Source: Brevibacillus brevis (lineage in GTDB: Bacteria; Bacillota; Bacilli; Brevibacillales; Brevibacillaceae). From it: a DNA stretch of 64,000 nt. The notes below the pieces were generated by a model. It saw only the letters and a program-made list of their open reading frames with translations, was not told the DNA's origin and did not search any database. The stretch is from positions 2,800,001-2,864,000 of the forward strand of contig NZ_LR134338.1 in NCBI RefSeq assembly GCF_900637055.1, read 5' to 3'. Position numbers and translations under genes: made by a program. This document shows positions 49,310-57,800 of the stretch, one piece after another (position 1 is the stretch's first letter; each line of letters starts with the position of its first letter).

Positions 49310-50301
49310 TGGAATTCAGCTGGATACTGCCACAAGGCGATATTGACAACATTATCCACCAAGCCCGTCTGGCGGAACGCTACGCATTTGACTCATTGCT
49401 GACGATTAGTGTCAACGGGTATATGGATCCGTGGATCACTGCCACCCATGTAGCATCTAAGACAGATCGAATCCGCCTACTTGTGGCCCAAAATACCAAC
49501 TATCAGTTGCCGATGATAACCGCGAAAGCATGGAACACACTGAACCTGATCGCGGAGGGCCGTATAGACATTAACGTGGTGACCGGAAGCTCCAAAATCG
49601 AGCTGGGGCAGATTACCCATGTGGCGGACCACGCCACTCGATATCGAAGGACTAGGGAATTTGTAGAACTTCTGAACAAAATTCAACAAGGACCTGTTAC
49701 GTTTCTAGGTGAATTTTTCGAAGCGAGTGGGGCGGAAGTCTATCCGCAGCCGGACCCTCAGAGCCCAGGGTCTCTCTTTCTCGCAGGCAGTTCAGAGGAG
49801 GCGATGGATTCGGCAGCAGCCTATGCAGACTGCTACTTGATCTATGCCCAGGAACCTGGTGAGGTGGCCGAACAGTTTGCGCGTTTTCGAGAACGGGCGA
49901 AAGTCTATGGACGGCAGCCGCGCTGCGGATTGGTGATTGATGTGATTTCCCGTGAAACCTCTGCGGAAGCGTGGGCGGCAGCCGAGGCGTTGGAGTCGTC
50001 TTTCGGGCTGATTGACAAGCGAATGGCTCGCCTTTACCAGAACAGCAGTGACTCGGTGGGGATTTCCCGCAACCGTGTTTTAAACAAGAAGGAGAACCTG
50101 CGCTTACAGGCAAACCTGTGGGCTGGACTAGCGCAGGTAAGTACCGCTCAGAGTCTTTCGATTGTGGGATCGTATGTGGAAGTTGCTGATACCATCCGTC
50201 TCTATCAGTCGGTAGGCGCAGATTGTTTTCTATTCTCAGGATCGACTGGGAAAGAGGAATTACAAAGACTTGGCGAACGGGTACTACCGCTGATCCGCTA
50301 A
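49309..50301 (+). CDS. Luciferase-like FMN-dependent monooxygenase
   Basis: The protein has 330 residues and the layout of the bacterial luciferase/SsuD superfamily: an N-terminal MEFSWILPQGD strand, RIRLLVAQNTNYQLPMITAK, the characteristic RIDINVVTGSS, HATRYRRTREFVELL and SLFLAGSSEEAMDSAA. These enzymes use reduced FMN and oxygen. In trans-AT PKS and in butirosin biosynthesis (BtrO), relatives hydroxylate or insert oxygen into carrier-bound chains. The gene overlaps the PKS stop by one base and is followed 29 bases later by an ACP, so carrier-bound oxidation is a reasonable inference. The site of action is unknown. Confidence 0.85.
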   Translation: MEFSWILPQGDIDNIIHQARLAERYAFDSLLTISVNGYMDPWITATHVASKTDRIRLLVAQNTNYQLPMITAKAWNTLNLIAEGRIDINVVTGSSKIELGQITHVADHATRYRRTREFVELLNKIQQGPVTFLGEFFEASGAEVYPQPDPQSPGSLFLAGSSEEAMDSAAAYADCYLIYAQEPGEVAEQFARFRERAKVYGRQPRCGLVIDVISRETSAEAWAAAEALESSFGLIDKRMARLYQNSSDSVGISRNRVLNKKENLRLQANLWAGLAQVSTAQSLSIVGSYVEVADTIRLYQSVGADCFLFSGSTGKEELQRLGERVLPLIR

Positions 50302-50330
50302 TCCATCCAACGCAAGAGAGGTTGTTTCCT

Positions 50331-50591
50331 ATGAACTCTACAAATATGGAACATATAATTGAAACGATTATCACCAAGATCAAGGAACTGGCCGAACTGG
50401 GAGAAGAAGTGAAGATCAATCCAGAAGATCCGCTTATTCGGCTGGGCATTAACTCTATAAAGGCGATGGAATTGTTAGTGGAAATCGAGAACACTTTAGG
50501 CGTAGTGGTAGAAGACGACGAATTGTTGATTGAAAACTTTACGAGTGTGAAAAAAATCGCTGATCTCATCGCTTCTAAGATAGGAGAGTAA
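50331..50591 (+). CDS. Free-standing acyl carrier protein 2
   Basis: The protein has 86 residues and the carrier motif GINSIKAMELLVEIE, with Ser in the phosphopantetheine position. The ATG at 50331 gives a normal ACP N-terminus, while an upstream in-frame start at 50223 lies inside the monooxygenase gene. A monooxygenase precedes it and a BtrH-like gene follows about 390 bases later. This recalls the BtrI (ACP), BtrO and BtrH set of butirosin, in which a side-chain acyl unit is built on a small ACP and then transferred to an amine. No A domain or ligase that would load this ACP is adjacent. Confidence 0.85.
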   Translation: MNSTNMEHIIETIITKIKELAELGEEVKINPEDPLIRLGINSIKAMELLVEIENTLGVVVEDDELLIENFTSVKKIADLIASKIGE

Positions 50592-50643
50592 ATAGTCGAT
50601 TTGTTCGATAAAATGAAACTTTTAAAAAAATTAAAAGAATTCA

Positions 50644-50672
50644 TTTACAAGTAAATCTAAAATTGGTATAAA
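50644..50672 (+). promoter_or_regulatory. Strong candidate promoter of the 20-codon peptide gene
   Basis: TTTACA at 50644-50649 and TATAAA at 50667-50672 are separated by exactly 17 bases. An A-rich stretch (about 50611-50640) just upstream could act as an UP element. It is the best promoter-like sequence I saw inside the cluster and points at the small ORF at 50747. Confidence 0.65.
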
Positions 50673-50746
50673 TAGAGAGTCCGATGATATTTTGTCATTT
50701 TATGACGATATCTCGGATAGTTACATAGCGGGGAGGTGCAGTGAGA

Positions 50747-50809
50747 ATGGCTAATTACGAAGTGAAAGAAGTAGCAGATGTTTCTGCAGACGCTTGCACA
50801 CCTTTCTAA
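50747..50809 (+). CDS. 20-residue peptide, possible ribosomal precursor or signal
   Basis: A short ORF starts MANYEVKEV and ends DACTPF. A GGGAGGTG ribosome binding site at 50731-50738 sits eight bases before the ATG, a better site than most large genes here have. A good promoter lies about 75 bases upstream and an intrinsic terminator lies 25 bases after the stop, so it forms its own transcription unit. The acidic, amphipathic N-terminal part followed by a short C-terminal piece with one Cys, Thr and Pro looks like a leader-core layout. A PqqD-like gene, a family that can bind RiPP leaders, lies about 1.1 kb downstream. No known family is recognised. It could instead be a regulatory leader peptide, a secreted signal, or a chance ORF in a small RNA. 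Confidence 0.55.
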   Translation: MANYEVKEVADVSADACTPF

Positions 50810-50833
50810 TCTAATGCCACACAGTTGGAAATG

Positions 50834-50867
50834 GGCGAATCGGCAAATCAACTGATTCGCCTTTTTC
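50834..50867 (+). terminator. Intrinsic terminator after the 20-codon peptide gene
   Basis: GGCGAATC at 50834-50841 pairs perfectly with GATTCGCC at 50854-50861 across a 12-base loop, and TTTTT follows. The position makes the peptide gene a short unit separate from, or attenuated before, the downstream BtrH-like gene. Confidence 0.9.
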
Positions 50868-50947
50868 TCTGATTAATTTTCAACGTCGTAACGAAGACGA
50901 TAATTTTATAAATTTCCTATTTTACGATCAATTAAAGATGTGTGTGT

Positions 50948-50963
50948 TTAGGACATATCCTAA
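50948..50963 (+). repeat. Small inverted repeat just before a ribosome binding site
   Basis: TTAGGA and TCCTAA flank the four bases CATA and end one base before the CGGAGGTGA site of the BtrH-like gene at 50981. It could be a hairpin or a small operator. A weak promoter-like pair (TTTCAA, 17 bases, TAATTT at 50878-50906) lies upstream. Confidence 0.35.
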
Positions 50964-50980
50964 CGGAGGTGAAATTTTCA

Positions 50981-51940
50981 GTGGAAGAGAGGCACGATAA
51001 AAATTGTTTCATCGAAGTATTAAAACATTGGTTCTATCGACAACTAGGTGTTGAAGTTCCAGATGTTTTTTTGTACATAATCTTTGGGAGTCTGAATTTT
51101 CATTATTCTTCTCGCCTTGAGGATCCCTCACATATTTTTCCGAAAGTCGATCTGATCCAACCCACGGACGAGACGAATTTAGAGAAGTGGCTGGGTTTGA
51201 AAACCATCTGGCACGACCCAGTAACGTCTGAAAGAGGATGGAACCGATTAGAACCCCTCTTGATGAAGGGACAGAACCCGATTGTGAGGGTGGCTGTCCA
51301 TATGCTGCCTGATCTGGAAGCGACTCAGACTGTGACATTCATGTCCATCAACCAGTATTTACCGGAAGAATCGGCAGTAGATGTCTTCAGCACGTTTTAT
51401 AGCGGACGGCTAAGTTTGGAGAAGTTGGATTTAGCCCGTCGTGAAATCGTTTCTTTTTCCTTGCCGGAATGTCAGTGGTTGGAGCTGAGCATGACGGAGA
51501 TGCCAGTGCTAGATCATTCATATCTGGAACGGATCTTTCTAGCACAACTGCAAGCGGATCTGGCCAAAGGGTATAGTGCGGCAAACTTTGAGAAGATGAT
51601 CGCCGATCTATTGCTGGTCGAGGGGTTGAACCCGCTCTTGGCCAAGCTATACATAGCTTGCTTCGGCAAGCACATGTTTCATCCTAAGGGACCGGCCAGC
51701 GTTCGTCGTGAGATGTTGTCGGTAATGCACGAGTTGCAGAAAGGTGGAACTGTCTCTGAGGAGACTGTCGTCCGGTATGAGGTACTCTGCCAGCAGTGGG
51801 ACATCCTCAAAATGATGTTCGCCAAGGCAGGGGCTGCTCCCAAACAAATGGTCGAAAGGTTGATTGAGCGCGTTCGCACCATCGCGGCGTTGGAGCAAGA
51901 GGTGTTTGACATGATGCGAAAACAAGTTAAGGTGGGATGA
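50981..51940 (+). CDS. BtrH-like free-standing acyltransferase candidate
   Basis: The protein has 319 residues. The N-terminal half shows the same element order as the terminal domain of the preceding PKS: a Cys at the start of a helix (KNCFIEVLKHWF), then an IIFGSLNFHYSS stretch, a PIVRVAVHML strand and a later SINQYLPEESAVDVFSTFY segment. The second half is helical. Similar two-part proteins include butirosin BtrH, which transfers an acyl group from an ACP to an amine. The match is weak, and the catalytic His seen in the PKS domain is not clear here, so it may be inactive or another family. GTG 50981 follows CGGAGGTGA. An upstream GTG at 50942 is less likely. It overlaps the PqqD-like gene by four bases. 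Confidence 0.5.
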   Translation: MEERHDKNCFIEVLKHWFYRQLGVEVPDVFLYIIFGSLNFHYSSRLEDPSHIFPKVDLIQPTDETNLEKWLGLKTIWHDPVTSERGWNRLEPLLMKGQNPIVRVAVHMLPDLEATQTVTFMSINQYLPEESAVDVFSTFYSGRLSLEKLDLARREIVSFSLPECQWLELSMTEMPVLDHSYLERIFLAQLQADLAKGYSAANFEKMIADLLLVEGLNPLLAKLYIACFGKHMFHPKGPASVRREMLSVMHELQKGGTVSEETVVRYEVLCQQWDILKMMFAKAGAAPKQMVERLIERVRTIAALEQEVFDMMRKQVKVG

Positions 51941-52212
51941 CCGTGTTGCAATATAAGGTATCTGATTACCTTCAGCGTCTGGAGGAAGAGGGAATCGTCT
52001 ACTTTTTACACAGCGGAACGGGCAAGATTTTGGAGATCTCACCGGAGATGATCGAATTGCTCAGTTTCCTGACGGAAGTACGGACAGAAGAAGAGTTAAT
52101 GTGTTTTATCGCGGAACAAAACCCCGAGGTAAGTAATGCAGAGCTGGCCGAGATGGTCAAGACGGTCTCAACGCTTCTTGAAAAGCACGCACTCGTGCAA
52201 CGGGTAGACTAA
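51937..52212 (+). CDS. PqqD-like small protein (possible RiPP recognition element)
   Basis: The protein has 91 residues with the PqqD pattern: a beta-strand segment EEEGIVYFLHSGTGKILEISPEMIELLSFL, then an EELMCFIAEQ helix and a final helix with LLEKHALVQR. PqqD-fold proteins bind the leader of ribosomal precursor peptides in many RiPP pathways, and some occur outside RiPPs. The ATG overlaps the stop of the BtrH-like gene (ATGA), so the two are probably translated together. With the short peptide gene upstream it may form a peptide-modifying unit; that link is inference. Confidence 0.65.
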   Translation: MTVLQYKVSDYLQRLEEEGIVYFLHSGTGKILEISPEMIELLSFLTEVRTEEELMCFIAEQNPEVSNAELAEMVKTVSTLLEKHALVQRVD

Positions 52213-52233
52213 TCTTATCGTGGAGGAACTCAC

Positions 52234-53907
52234 ATGTACATATTGGGAATCACAGGTCCGTTGGGACACGATGCAGCCGCTTGTTTGATGCATGAAGGCC
52301 GGATTGTCGCAATGGTGGAGGAGGAGCGGCTGACCCGAAAGCCGCACTCCCCAGGTGGACAGATGCCGTACCTTGCCATGGAATATTGTCTAAGCCATGC
52401 TGGCATCACTTTAGATGAAGTGGATGTCATTGCGTTGAGCTGGGATCAATCCTTAATTCCTGACACAAAGATCAAACTTCCAGACTATTTCAACGACGTG
52501 AACAATTTGTTTCCTAAACAGAAGATCCACTATCGTAAGCTGCCGAGGGTCGAAGTTGTCGACCATCATCTTGCTCATGCTGCTAGTACCTTTTACTTCT
52601 CGCCATTTGAAACAGCTGGAGTGCTTGTCGTGGATGGGGCGGGTGAGGACACTTGCACCACCCTGTATCACGGCCAGAACGGGCGACTGAAGAAGCTGGA
52701 TTCGATCCATCACAACGAGTCGCTTGGTGAGTTCTATGCCACTGTTACCGAATTTGTAGGTTTTGATTGGAATGATCCCGGTAAGACGATGGGACTGGCT
52801 TCCTACGGAGAAGCGGTGTACGAATTTCCTCGCTTGATGATCGATGCAAAGCGCGGGTATCACATCAACATCGAACACAGTCTTCACATGACTCAGGTCG
52901 AAAATATCTGGAAGCGCGAGTTTTTACGATTGAAAATCAAGCCAAATGCGAGCATGCGCCTTTACAACCCGGTCACATTCCGCCACTCGGATCACTTGGA
53001 GTTTGCTGAGGAGCACAAAAATTTGGCCGCTTCCGCCCAGAGGGCACTGGAGCAGGCTTATTTCTCGCTTGCCCGTGTGTTGGTGGAGCGCACAGGCTCA
53101 CGTAACCTCTGCTTAGCGGGCGGCGTGGCTCTGAACTGTGTGGCGAACGGAAAACTAGCGAGGAGCGGGATTGTCGATGATCTTTTTATCCAGCCAGCTG
53201 CCAATGATGCAGGCGCGGCGATCGGGGCAGCTGCGGAAATAGCGGTGCAGTACGGATATCAGATCGAAAAGCTTGTCGGCCCGTACGCAGGTCCGTCTTT
53301 TACCAACGATGAGATCATTCGTTCAGTTGAGCACCTGGGACTGTCTTATAAACGGGCAGACGATGTCGCTGAACTAGCGGCGGAGTCGTTGGCACAAGGG
53401 TATTCTGTTGGCTGGTTTCAAGGCCGTGCCGAATACGGGCCTCGCGCACTAGGAAACCGCAGTATGCTGGCCAACCCGTCAGTGCCTGGGATTCAAAATC
53501 ATATGAATCACAACGTCAAATTCCGTGAGTCGTTTCGCCCCTTTGGTCCATCAGTAATCGAAGAGGAAGCTGGAGATTGGTTTGAGCATATGAGCCCTTC
53601 ACGCTACATGTTGAAGTCGGTGAACGTCAAAGTGGACAAACGTGACAAGATACCGGGTGTTGTACACGTCGACGGATCTTCACGCCCACAAACGGTGACC
53701 GCAGAGACAAACTGGCGTTATTATGATCTACTCCAAAAATTCAAAGCGAAAACGGGGTTGCCGATGGTGTTGAACACGTCGTTCAACCTGCGCGGCGAAC
53801 CGATGGTCTGTACCCCGTACGATGCTGTACGAACGTTTATGACAGGTGCACTGGATGTGCTGATCATGGAGGATATCGTCCTGAAGAAACCGCAAGTGTT
53901 CATGTAA
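52234..53907 (+). CDS. O-carbamoyltransferase, NodU/CmcH family
   Basis: The protein has 557 residues, the usual size for the family. The N-terminal Kae1-like domain has GHDAAACL, EEERLTRKPH, HHLAHAAST and VVDGAGED. Later conserved blocks are CLAGGVALNCVANGKL, QPAANDAGAA, GRAEYGPRALGNRS and NHNVKFRESFRPFGPS. These enzymes use carbamoyl phosphate and ATP to carbamoylate a hydroxyl group, as in novobiocin, cephamycin and tobramycin. The beta-hydroxyls left by the KR-only modules or a Ser side chain are possible acceptors. ATG 52234 follows TGGAGGAA. Confidence 0.93.
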   Translation: MYILGITGPLGHDAAACLMHEGRIVAMVEEERLTRKPHSPGGQMPYLAMEYCLSHAGITLDEVDVIALSWDQSLIPDTKIKLPDYFNDVNNLFPKQKIHYRKLPRVEVVDHHLAHAASTFYFSPFETAGVLVVDGAGEDTCTTLYHGQNGRLKKLDSIHHNESLGEFYATVTEFVGFDWNDPGKTMGLASYGEAVYEFPRLMIDAKRGYHINIEHSLHMTQVENIWKREFLRLKIKPNASMRLYNPVTFRHSDHLEFAEEHKNLAASAQRALEQAYFSLARVLVERTGSRNLCLAGGVALNCVANGKLARSGIVDDLFIQPAANDAGAAIGAAAEIAVQYGYQIEKLVGPYAGPSFTNDEIIRSVEHLGLSYKRADDVAELAAESLAQGYSVGWFQGRAEYGPRALGNRSMLANPSVPGIQNHMNHNVKFRESFRPFGPSVIEEEAGDWFEHMSPSRYMLKSVNVKVDKRDKIPGVVHVDGSSRPQTVTAETNWRYYDLLQKFKAKTGLPMVLNTSFNLRGEPMVCTPYDAVRTFMTGALDVLIMEDIVLKKPQVFM

Positions 53908-53924
53908 AGAACGGAGGAAGTGAA

Positions 53925-54860
53925 ATGCAAAACATCATTGTACGCCCATACACCCCTGCAGTGCTGGACGAACTGCAAGAGATTGAAAAGAAAATGAGAA
54001 AGCGCTTCCCGGATTTTCCTGCGTGGGCAAACTGGGTCTACCTCCACAAACCGGAGATAAAACCGGACAACATGTACGTAGCCTACGAAGGTAGGCAGGC
54101 GATTGGGTACGGTCACTTGATTCCCCGTTTCGCTCATGCAAATGATCCATCACATGTGCCGAACACAATCTATCTGGACATGAATGCCTCGCTGGAGGCA
54201 GAACAGCCTGAGAGAGTGCTCGATGCCCTGTATGAGGCTTTGAGAGCGCGCGTTGGAGAGATGCTGGTAGAAGCGTTGCCGCGCAAGACTGAATTGTGCA
54301 TCCAACACTATGCGACCGTTCATCCGATTCTCGATTATGCGGCAGGCCAAGGATTTGAGAGGGTAGAGAGCTACCGATTGCTTCAACGTGACCTGAATAT
54401 GGAAATCCCCGATCGTTTGGTACGTGGCGACTTGAAGATCCGCGAGTGGAAGCTAGAGACTTTGGCTGATAAGGAAAAGTTTCTCGCGGTTAACAAATTG
54501 GCTTTTCCAGAGGAATCCGCAACGCTGGAGCAGTTGGAAGGAATCATAAGCATTCCGCATTTTACGACTTTCGCCGCCTTTACGCCGGCTGACGAGGTGG
54601 TAGGTGTGATCATGGTGCGGGCAGAAGATGCGACCGCGGGTTTTATAGAAAATGTGTTCGTGCTGCCTGAATTCCGTGGTCATGGACTGGCCGAAGCGCT
54701 GGTTGCACACGGGTTGTTCCACTTGCTTAAACAGGGCTTTCAGTCGGTATTGTTGCATGTGGCGGCCTCAAACGTTCCCGCTTGCAACTTGTACCAAAAG
54801 GCTGGTTTCGAGATTGTGAAAGAGCAGATCGAGATTCGGTGTGACTGGAATGCTCAGTAA
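53925..54860 (+). CDS. Tandem GNAT N-acetyltransferase, possible self-resistance enzyme
   Basis: The protein has 311 residues in two GNAT-like halves. The N-terminal half (about 1-140) is degenerate. The C-terminal half carries the acetyl-CoA loop motif FRGHGLAEALVAHGL and the closing NVPACNLYQKAGFEIV. The enzyme should acetylate an amine with acetyl-CoA. In prodrug antibiotic clusters such as zwittermicin (ZmaR) and edeine (EdeQ), an N-acetyltransferase gives a second layer of self-protection, and this gene could do the same. A tailoring role is equally possible. ATG 53925 follows CGGAGGAAG. Confidence 0.85.
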   Translation: MQNIIVRPYTPAVLDELQEIEKKMRKRFPDFPAWANWVYLHKPEIKPDNMYVAYEGRQAIGYGHLIPRFAHANDPSHVPNTIYLDMNASLEAEQPERVLDALYEALRARVGEMLVEALPRKTELCIQHYATVHPILDYAAGQGFERVESYRLLQRDLNMEIPDRLVRGDLKIREWKLETLADKEKFLAVNKLAFPEESATLEQLEGIISIPHFTTFAAFTPADEVVGVIMVRAEDATAGFIENVFVLPEFRGHGLAEALVAHGLFHLLKQGFQSVLLHVAASNVPACNLYQKAGFEIVKEQIEIRCDWNAQ

Positions 54861-54876
54861 AAAGGAGGGGGACATA

Positions 54877-57800
54877 TTGGAGAATGCTCGTAAGCTTGAC
54901 AAGCAAAACGTAGAAGACATCATCGGTTTAAGCCCTTTGCAAGAGGGAATCCTCTTTCACCACGTCAGCGAACCTGGAACATATGTGGAGCAACTTTCCT
55001 TCCGCCTGACTGGTTTCACATCTAGTGAAGCTGTTCGTCAGGCGTGGGATGTGCTCGGAGAGGAAATCCAGTCTTTACGTACAGTTTTTCGTTGGGAAAA
55101 GGTAGACAAACCTGTGCAGATCTTCCTGCGTCGCAAAGTGATTCCTATGACGGAACATGACTTGGTTTCTTTGCACCAAGTAGAACAAGACGTACGCCTG
55201 AAAGAGATCCGCGAGGCTGAGCGCGATCGAGGCATTGCACTTGAATCTGATCCCTTCCGCCTGACTATCTGCAAACTGTCGCAAACGGAGTTGGAGATGG
55301 TACTGACCTATCACCACATCCTGTTTGATGGGTGGAGCACAGGGCTTTTGCTGCAAAAATTCATAGATGTGTACCGGACGATAGAAGAAGGGAAGCCACG
55401 CGAACTGATCCACCAACCGTCCTATAAAGAGTTCATTCGCTGGCATCAGAAACAGGATCGTAAGGCGCAACATGAGTATTGGAAACAAGTACTGGCCGGA
55501 TTTGACAACCGTACGCGCCTGCCGGGAATCAAGGCGACTGATGTGCGCAATCGTGAGATGAATGCAGATCATGACGAGATTGGGGCCATTACCTATCAAT
55601 TGACCGAGGAACAATCCGCCAAGCTACAATTCTGTGCAAACGATCATCAAGTGACACTGGCGACGTTGGTCTATACTGCCTGGGGTTTAATCCTTGGTCG
55701 CTGGAACAACGCTGATGACGTAGTGTTCGGCACGACAGTTTCCGGCCGAAAAGCCAACATCAAAGGCATCGACCAAATGATTGGCCTGTTTATCAATACA
55801 TTGCCGCTTCGGGTCTCTACGAATGGCCAGGAACGAGTGAGCGAGTTGTTGCGTCGTATGGACTACTCCTTGAATGAAAGAGAAGATTTTGAGTCCGCTC
55901 CCCTGTATGAGATTAGTGGACTTAGCGAGATCGACAAACGCGAGACCTTGTTCGATTCTTTAGTTGTCATGGAAAATTATCCGTTGGACGAACGGTTGAA
56001 CCGGTCTGGTGATGGAAAGAAACTCGAACTCACCTCCTTGAGTAAGAAGATGAACTATCCTCTTACATTGGGGGTGTATCCGTTTCAGGGTTTGAAACTG
56101 GAGATCAACTATCAAACAGCTCTGTTTGCGCCGGAGGTAATTACTCGTTTTGCCGATCAATTTGTTCAGATGCTGTTGGCGCTTACGGAGGCGGGAGATC
56201 GATTAGTCGCGCAATTGGACCCCCTGCTCCCCAAGGAGAGGGCGGCGTTGCTGGGTCCGTGGAGCGGCACCGAACTTCCTTATCAGCAGAACGTGACGGT
56301 CGATCAGTTGTTTGCGGCACAGGTAGAACGCACGCCGAACCATCTGGCGGTCGTGATGGGAGATGTGCAGCTTACTTACCAAGAATTGCATGAAAAGTCT
56401 AACAGGCTTGCCAGGACACTGCATCAGCACGGCATTCAAAGAGGTGCTACGGTCGTACTTCTGATGGAGAAGAGCGTGGAGTTGATCGTGGGGTTGCTCG
56501 CAATCCTCAAAGCTGGCGGCGCATACCTGCCAATCGATCCTGCCCTGCCTGATGAGCGAATTCAATATATGTCCGATGACAGCGCCGCCGTTATGGTGCT
56601 GACCGTCTCACAGCACAAGGAGCGAGCTCCAATAAGACTTCCCATACTGGATTTGAAAGACCCGACAGTGTTTGCTGAGGACAGCTGCGACCTTCCCGTG
56701 GTAACAGAACCGAAAGATGTGGCGGTAATCTATTATACGTCCGGCTCAACCGGTCTCCCCAAAGGCGTGGAGATCGAGCATCATGGGATCGTCAACCAGA
56801 AAGCGTATGTGGAACATGTCCTAGGAATCGGAACTGAAGACAGAATAGGGCAATTCGCCAGCTTTGCGTTTAACGCGACGATCTGGGAAGTATTCATGGC
56901 CTTGTTAAACGGTGCGCAACTGCATCTGCTTGGGCCCAATCTGATCCAAGACCCTGCAGAGTTGACAAATTACTTTGAAACGCAAGGGATTACGACGGTC
57001 ACAATGGCTCCGACTTATCTAAGCCAACTGGACCCCCTCCGTTTTCCAAAGCTCAAGCGCCTTATCACGGCTGGCTCAGAGAGCAGTCCTAAACTGGTAC
57101 GGTCGTGGGGAGACCGAATTTTCTACCTGAATGCGTACGGTTCGACGGAGACCACTAACTCGGCGCTTGTCTGGCATTACATACCGGGTGAACCTATTCC
57201 CGAGCCAGTGCCGATTGGCAAGCCCTTTCCGAACAAACGTGTCTATCTCCTCGACAACTATCTGCGGTTGCAACCGATCGGGGCTGTCGGAGAGATCTGC
57301 GTCGGCGGGGCGGGTACGGCGCGGGGCTATGTGAACAAACCGGAACTGACAGCCGAAAGATTTGTTCCCAACCCGTATGTGCCAGGGGAACGGTTGTATC
57401 GCACAGGAGATATCGGAAGATGGCGGGAGGATGGGACGGTTGAGTTTATCGGGCGATTGGACCGCCAAGTCAAGGTGCGGGGCTTCCGTATCGAGATCGG
57501 AGAGGTGGAGGCGACTATCCGGCAACATCCAAACATTGCGCAAACGGTGGTTGCGCCGGTCGAAGATGGCCGTGGAGATAGAGCGCTCTGTGCTTATGTG
57601 GTCTGGGGCGAAAGCGAGGAAAAGGGGATTGCAGAACTGAAAGAATTCCTTATTTCCCGCATGCCCGCTTATATGATCCCTGCTTACTGGGTGGAATTGC
57701 AGGAACTCCCTTTGACGCCCAGCCGGAAGATCGACATGAAACAACTTCCCGACCCGCGTGCGCTTCTAGAAAGTCATGGGGAGCGTGTGCTGCCGAAAAA

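Noticed and set aside
50748..50867. tRNA, CRISPR array or IS element in the non-coding gap after the second ACP
   Set aside because: No cloverleaf, spaced direct repeats or terminal inverted repeats with a transposase. The gap is explained by a promoter, a short ORF and a terminator.
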